A DNA stretch of 64,000 bases. It comes from Ceratothoa steindachneri (lineage: Eukaryota > Arthropoda > Malacostraca > Isopoda > Cymothoidae). Below the pieces are notes generated by a model that was not told the origin of the DNA, did no database searches, and saw only the letters and a list, made by a program, of their open reading frames with translations. Shown piece after piece: positions 60,101-64,000 of the stretch. The translations under genes and the position numbers were made by a program. The stretch is taken from assembly GCA_963969495.1 (NCBI GenBank), contig OZ018321.1, forward strand, positions 193,934,087 through 193,998,086, read 5' to 3'. The number at the start of each line of letters is the position of its first letter. The first letter of the stretch is position 1.

Positions 60101-63100
60101 TTATTGCAAAAGTCCTGTTACACTCGTTACAACACTCAACAAAGGACACAATGATAGTTTTGATGCAGTAAGACACATTTTTACAGTTTTAACCTATATA
60201 TGTGTTTAAATTGTAATCTTAATCAATGCCCCCCCCCCCCTCCTCCGTGGCGAGCACGTGTTCCAGGCATGACATGAAGGCCGCGCACACATTGCGGACG
60301 AAGTCTTTCCTCACGCTGGCCCACACGCAATTGACGGAAGACTTCAGCCTTTCGACGTTGCCTTGGCACACCTAGCAGGCCTTGTCCTCGACATGCGCCC
60401 CCCAAGCTGTAGTCAGGCGGATTGAGATAGGTCAATTACGGCGGCCAAAGGTCCTTCGACCAGTTCATCTTCGATCCCAACCACTCTTGCACGATGCAAG
60501 CCGGGGTACCGTCCTGCTCTAAGATGTAGTCCGCCTTCTTCGTGATCTTTCTCACCCCGGGCAAGACTTTCGTGGCCAAGATGTTCGTGCAATCTTCTCG
60601 CCATTCGAAGCCACGACGACGAGCATCATCACGGAGGCCTAGTGCTTGGTCGATGACACGTAGCGGACCTCGGAGACGCCGTGGCCGAAGTTTACCACAC
60701 CGTCGTTCTGCTTATTGATGACCGGATCGACCGTGAAGGTTTTTCGTCACAAAAAAATGAAATTAAATTGCCATGACTCTTCAAGTCGCCAAGAAGGCGA
60801 CGGCACCGCTTCCGACTTCCTTCTCGCATGCCGTCGGTGAACAGAGGCCTTTACACTCACCTCAAGCTCTTGCCGCCCTTCTCCCCACCGCCCTGGACAC
60901 CGTGGCTACCGAGATGTTCTTCTTCGCGAGCGCTGTCATTTTTGAACTTCGGAGCACTTTCGAAGGTTGACAACTTGAGGTTTGCCTGAACGAAGTCGAC
61001 CTTTGAGGTCTTGCCCCTACTTAAGCCTCTCTGCGACTCTGTGGACGGTCAGCCGGCTGATGTTAGTCGTTTAGCGATGTCGGACTAGTTGTGACCCGCG
61101 CGTAGGAGAACAGAGATGTCGATTCTTTTCACTTCCATCTCGACGCACAATGAAAAAGACGTTTTAATGACACGTGCTGAGAAAGTAGAACCTTAGGTTT
61201 GTTTGACGGAGCTATTTCTCTCACATACTTAAACCTCCAAAGATAAAAATACCGACTGTAACAGAACTTTTACAAAACCATGTACTTATGCTAATAGTAT
61301 AGGTGTACTATTTTTGTAGGAAGGATGTAAGGTTTGAACTAAGATTGGCCCTTACTTGCACGTTAGCAAGGATGAACTCTTCTTCCATTCGGATGTGATG
61401 TATGATGCAAGGATGATTAGAAAGTGGTAGTCGCAATTGTCCTTAATGACGTCTATAGCAATACATACTCCCTGACTCCGAGAAAGAGTTTCTTTGAGTT
61501 TCTCTCGAAGCTCGTCGTAGGTTTGTGGAATGACAACCATGTTTAGTTGGTGAGAAATGGGGATGGTAAATCTGGTCACGAAAGAAGACAAATTATTGTT
61601 ATCCTGTTTAACATAAGGAAGGCAATCGCTTGCTCCGTTACACGACCACAAGCGAGGGTTTGAAAGTCGTGATACAATGGAAAGTAAATTGAAGGTGAGT
61701 TTTTGTAACCATTTTTTATAGTTCCCTTAAATAAGAGATTACAAAATTCAAGTGGTTTAGTAATAAAGAACATGGAAGATATTTGCCCTCTTGATCTAAT
61801 TGTATTTCTTCATTATGTTCTCGACGCGGAACTAGAAGGACCAATTCTAGTCATGGAGTCAGACTAATCTTCTAGTTTTGTATGAACGATTTATTTTAAT
61901 TAAATTATGCTTATTTCTCCAATAATACGAGGTATCTATTACGGCTACAAAGTGTTTACAGTACCACTGAAAAAGCTCAAAGCGCGTTTAAGTTGTGACA
62001 GAAAGTTATTCTGAGCATTGATAAGCAACCCATAAATCTTCCTGAGATTCTCCAGAAAGATCGGTACAATATAGAAACCGAGCGAACTAAATAATTAAGA
62101 AGGTAAAAAAGAATCTGACAAAAGTCGTCCCAAATGTTCTTGTCAGGATATATATTACTTTGAGTAACATCTCGTGGCACAGCTGTGATTTATTATACCT
62201 GGGTTCGAGGCCTTGTACAAACTGGATGAAACTGGAGCTATCAACGACGGATGGCGGTAGGAATGTGCCAGCCAGGAGACAAACCAGACGTTTTACATTA
62301 GCCTCGTGGCTCTCCTCGAGTATGCGAATCCGTCGTTCAGCACTTGCACTAGCGCCACTCGGCCGAGGTAGAGGCCCCCCGGAGCGAGCGTTTGTTTGGC
62401 ACTCGGCCTTGCCCTGCTCTCGCTGGTACTCCTCGAATTCCTTTAGGTGATGTCTCTGTCGGAGAGGCAGGAACAGGATCAGAGGTCACAGCTAAAAAGG
62501 GAGGATCAAGTCGTCTAAGGCCGACTCGGACTATGTTCTTTACCTTCCACGTATTTTAATTTCTTCCATCTTCATCAATTTTTTACTAACCTTTCTTCCC
62601 GACCCCACTGCCCCAAGAGAAAGTGTGGCTCTCTCTCGGTTATATCCTATTTTTCGCGCCTGTTTAGACCCAGTAAAGAGTGAAAGAGGGCGGTAAACTT
62701 TCTTTAAAAAATGTTATGAAAATAATAATAAATGAAGGGAGGAGAATGGGTGCCAACATCGGCCAAATCTTTAAAATAAAACTGGGCATCCGAAGTTTGG
62801 TAGAACACTGTATTATTTGGTGTCTTTTAAGTATTGGAGGATCCATTTTAAATGGTCAACCTTAACCTAACTTAACCTCACACTGGAGTGATATAAAGTC
62901 AGATGATTGAAAGTAATGATTGGAGGTCATGTAAGGTTGAATGAAGTAGAATTTATCGACTTTAGTCGATGAATTTGAATTAAAGGTCGTTCTACCCTGT
63001 TTCGATAACATTGATATTTTTAATAGCGCTTAAGAGTGTAATTTTAGTATACCCTTACAGGTTAAAGACACTGTAAATAATAAGAACAGAGTAAACAATA

Positions 63101-63800
63101 ATTTTGACCCTTTTGCCACCTCATGCCTTTGTTTGCATTATAGTTATTGTTGATAGTTTAGTAAATTTTAAATAGCCATATTAAATAGGTCAAATAGCCT
63201 TAACATATCGGCATTGATCATGTATTTAATGTCTTTGATTCGCTTGTTTCTTTTTTATCACTTTTTATTACTTGTCTGTGTTTGTTTCTTTTACATTATA
63301 TTTAGTATTTTAAATAAAATTGTATTATTGTCAAAAAAAAAAGCTTGGCGATCAAGTTTCGCTTGCGAAAACGGTTATACGTGTGGTACTTTGTGCACGT
63401 GTTCTATGTGTATGTATGTGTGAGTATGATAGACAGACAGAGATTTGTAAAAAAAAAAAATGGTCATTGTTGTCTTGCCCAAGTGAATCGTGTCGTTCCT
63501 CGCGACGATGTATCAAAATGCTTGAAAACTTAAAATGAGCATCCGAAGGGAACGACTGTTTTGAGCCCCCCGACCCCTTCTGTTTTTTGCCCTCGCCGAT
63601 GTGTCTGACATTACCCTCATATGTTTGATGAGGTTTGAAGTGGCGGCGACTGAGCTGCTGACGACGGTCGAGCAAATCCCGCACAAATACTTCTCGTTGC
63701 GATCTCCGCTGTTCTCGATCTTGCCGTAAAACTTGCGAATCCCGCTAGGGGGCGGCCCGGTCGTGCTCACCCTCCCACACAAGGAAAGGGGGATTTCCAT
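56654..63800 (-). CDS. hAT/ZBED transposase-derived gene, 8 exons, ~608 codons (likely domesticated)
   Basis: Exons (- strand order): 63800-63615, 62455-62199, 61571-61356, 59272-59011, 58532-58443, 58328-58209, 57737-57507, 57118-56654. All introns start GT and end AG, phases match, and no stop interrupts 1827 bases. Domains: BED zinc finger (C..C about residues 40-43, His pair built across intron 1), N-terminal helices, RNase H-like core (LEPRFTIPISHQ, VIPQTYDEL, IAIDVIKD, FGLEMTTDDN), VFEAFEDAS, MVDPRFK|TAWCSS across intron 7, and the C-terminal dimerisation domain (NPLDFWRGM, FPLIAAVARRSFC, EQLSFLKANM). Length fits ZBED1-like proteins. The catalytic Glu of the usual SERVFS box is Lys (AVKDVF) and the CxxH motif reads CFHD. 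Best reading: a domesticated, DNA-binding, non-transposing host protein. Least certain: exon 4 acceptor (59272 or 59278), the AAG acceptor of exon 6, and the start codon. Confidence 0.8.
57119..57506 (-). other. Intron 7 of the hAT-derived gene
   Basis: A 388-base intron, GT..AG, without recognisable content. Confidence 0.7.
57507..57737 (-). CDS. hAT-derived gene exon 7
   Basis: Acceptor GCTCTCAG|GTTTTC, donor TTCAAA|GTACTC, 77 codons in phase 0. Encodes VFEAFEDASERIQNTKGI, VLPIIRGLRHHLHTVTL and RASMVDPRFK, the typical hAT segment before the insertion loop. The frame stays open a few codons past the donor, but joining to exon 8 restores the DPRFK..WCSS pattern. Confidence 0.85.
58209..58328 (-). 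CDS. hAT-derived gene exon 6
   Basis: Acceptor ATATATGAAG|ATGTGT (AAG, weak pyrimidine tract), donor CTCGAG|GTATGA, 40 codons in phase 0. Encodes CSLEVFQCAVSSTFAVEDQH and SSDRAMLNELLE, which continues into VFEAFEDAS of the next exon just as LL.PFEEAT does in relatives. Confidence 0.7.
58443..58532 (-). CDS. hAT-derived gene exon 5
   Basis: Acceptor CATTTTTCCAG|ATTTCT, donor GAACAG|GTATGG, exactly 30 codons in phase 0. Encodes ISSLVYSINVLLNGREAGKS and LNSATSWTEQ, in the position of the QK...I..(H/F)..S segment and the TRWNST segment (here TSWTEQ) of hAT proteins. Confidence 0.7.
59011..59272 (-). CDS. hAT-derived gene exon 4 (core of RNase H-like fold)
   Basis: Donor TTCAAAAA|GTAAGT is clear. 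Two in-phase acceptors fit: after CAGAG (start 59272) or after ACTAG (start 59278). Encodes THTSKVAFRLLHCLFSRFGL, EMTTDDNYSTPSNNF (TDN.SN block, second catalytic Asp), CFHDLLQEVVGRGIAKASAF and EQIQK. The hydrophobic stretch before THTS is longer than usual for the family, so the 5' border is the weakest in the model. Confidence 0.65.
59456..59789. mobile_element. hAT-type MITE, family M1 copy 2
   Basis: Left end CAGGGCCTGATTTAG; right end, reverse complemented, CAGTGTTGGATTTAGG. Flanks TGACTGAT and CTACTGAC share ACTGA in register. TAGCTTGTTTAGCTTAT near the right end is identical to the copy at 28627-29009. Noncoding. Confidence 0.7.
60097..61282 (-). mobile_element. Mariner-family element with TA target duplication
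   Basis: Left end CCGGTTATTGCAAAAGTCC..GTTAC and right end (reverse complement) CATGGTTTTGTAAAAGTTC..GTTAC are inverted repeats of about 26 bases, each flanked by TA (60095-60096, 61283-61284). Length is 1186 bp, normal for mariner. A poly-C run (60228-60239) lies between transposase and left end. It is inserted in intron 3 of the hAT-derived gene. Confidence 0.85.
60223..61139 (-). pseudogene. Mariner transposase, broken
   Basis: From ATG 61139: MEVKRIDISVLLRAGHN, SDIAKRLTSAG (helix-turn-helix), then in shifting frames KTFTVDPVINKQNDGV, VSEVRYVSSTKH, ILATKVLPGVRKITKKADYI, LEQDGTPACIVQEWLGS (second catalytic Asp) and YLNPPDYSLG (third catalytic Asp of the PDLNP-type box), ending near the ATGTGCGCGGCC region. 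At least five stops or shifts make it inactive. Confidence 0.8.
61356..61571 (-). CDS. hAT-derived gene exon 3 (start of RNase H-like fold)
   Basis: Acceptor TCGTGACCAG|ATTTAC, donor GTGCAA|GTAAGG, 216 bases. The junction recreates LEPRFTIPISHQ, matching the PRY.IPSR pattern of hAT proteins. It contains VVIPQTYDELREKLKETLS and VCIAIDVIKDNCDYHF (first catalytic Asp position kept, neighbouring WTS lost), then TSEWKKSSSLLTC. Confidence 0.8.
62199..62455 (-). CDS. hAT-derived gene exon 2
   Basis: Acceptor CTCTCCGACAG|AGACAT, donor AACCCAG|GTATAA, 257 bases. It begins RHHLKEFEEYQREQG, so the second zinc-ligand histidine of the BED finger comes from this exon. It continues with a Ser/Pro linker and the helical VKRLVCLLAGTFLPPSVVD and FIQFVQGLEPR segment typical of hAT N-terminal domains. 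Confidence 0.8.
62456..63614 (-). other. Intron 1 of the hAT-derived gene
   Basis: A 1.16-kb GT..AG intron that separates the two halves of the BED finger. No coding or transposon signature was recognised inside. Confidence 0.65.
63615..63800 (-). CDS. hAT-derived gene exon 1 (BED finger, first part)
   Basis: ATG 63800 to donor AGG|GTAATG. Encodes GIRKFYGKIENSGDRN, LCGIC and TSNLIKHMR, the first part of a BED finger, with the cysteine pair and first histidine. The usual BED tryptophan (VW.F) appears as Arg (IRKF). The true start could lie further upstream because the frame is open there. Confidence 0.75.
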
Positions 63801-64000
63801 CGTGGAGGAGAGGTACCTCCCTAAAACCTATTAGGGAGATATCGCCCGATGGGGTTTCCTTCCGAGTATTACTGATAGCACCGTGGTTAATAAGACTAAT
63901 AAGAGTTCGAACCTCATTCAAGAGAAAGGATTGTGCATTTCATCTGCCGCGCGTCTTCCCGAATGGGTTCGATTGCGCGTGGGGCCAAATTTACTTGGGG

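Larger units (their letters stand above)
59290..61355 (-). other. Intron 3 of the hAT-derived gene
   Basis: A 2.1-kb intron that contains a mariner element (60097-61282) and a hAT MITE (59456-59789), both noncoding for the host gene. Outside these the sequence shows nothing recognisable. Confidence 0.7.

Noticed and set aside
63870..63920. tRNA-like A box (TAGCACCGTGG) and B box (GTTCGAACCTC)
   Set aside because: The boxes are only about 20 bases apart and no cloverleaf can be drawn. It may be a degenerate SINE head but is not a tRNA gene.

Overview
This is nuclear DNA of an animal, most likely an arthropod and quite possibly a crustacean. That placement is inference from three things: animal-type spliced genes with long introns, a mix of jockey-like, CR1, L2-like, Penelope, gypsy, hAT and Tc1/mariner elements, and many (TA)n and (GA)n microsatellites. 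Nothing looks bacterial. Most long open frames are decayed transposons, and two spliced protein-coding genes can be read through them.

Gene 1 (+ strand, about 15.5-22.0 kb) is the 3' part of a class III nucleotidyl cyclase of guanylate cyclase type. Four exons (15525-15669, 15962-16071, 20891-20980, 21974-22030) join in phase into 133 codons ending in the usual KGKG..TYWL tail. The second metal-binding aspartate is glycine. Gene 2 (- strand, 63800 down to 56654) is a hAT/ZBED-type transposase-derived gene. Eight exons with GT..AG borders and matching phases give an uninterrupted frame of about 608 codons, from a BED zinc finger assembled across the first splice junction to the hAT dimerisation domain. 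The catalytic glutamate is replaced, so a domesticated host gene is the best reading. A mariner element and a hAT MITE sit inside its largest intron. This is the most interesting object here.

Layout: 0.15-10.3 kb, two decayed tandem + strand copies of one non-LTR retrotransposon (three zinc knuckles in ORF1; endonuclease plus reverse transcriptase in ORF2). 10.3-13.1 kb, a Ty3/gypsy remnant (-) split by an L2-like LINE (+). 14.5-15.45 kb, a fragment of a related non-LTR family (-). 15.5-22 kb, the cyclase gene, with an antisense SCAND3/ZBED5-like hAT remnant in its big intron. 24.8-25.6 kb, an AT-rich tandem array. 25.7-29 kb, a SINE candidate, two hAT MITEs and an unusual reverse transcriptase/RNase H fragment ending at a CRE/CRE/TATA cluster. 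30.5-39.5 kb, nested CR1 elements, one with an SGNH-esterase ORF1 and one joined to a 5S rRNA-like piece. 41.6-48.5 kb, MITEs, a mariner relic, a Penelope-like element with a GIY-YIG nuclease and a Tc1-like element. 48.6-53.7 kb, a third, nearly intact copy of the 0.15-10 kb family (-). 55.4-55.8 kb, 5S-like and hAT-end fragments. 56.6-63.8 kb, the hAT-derived gene.

All calls come from reading the sequence by eye. Splice sites are predictions and family names rest on motif recognition, not on searches.
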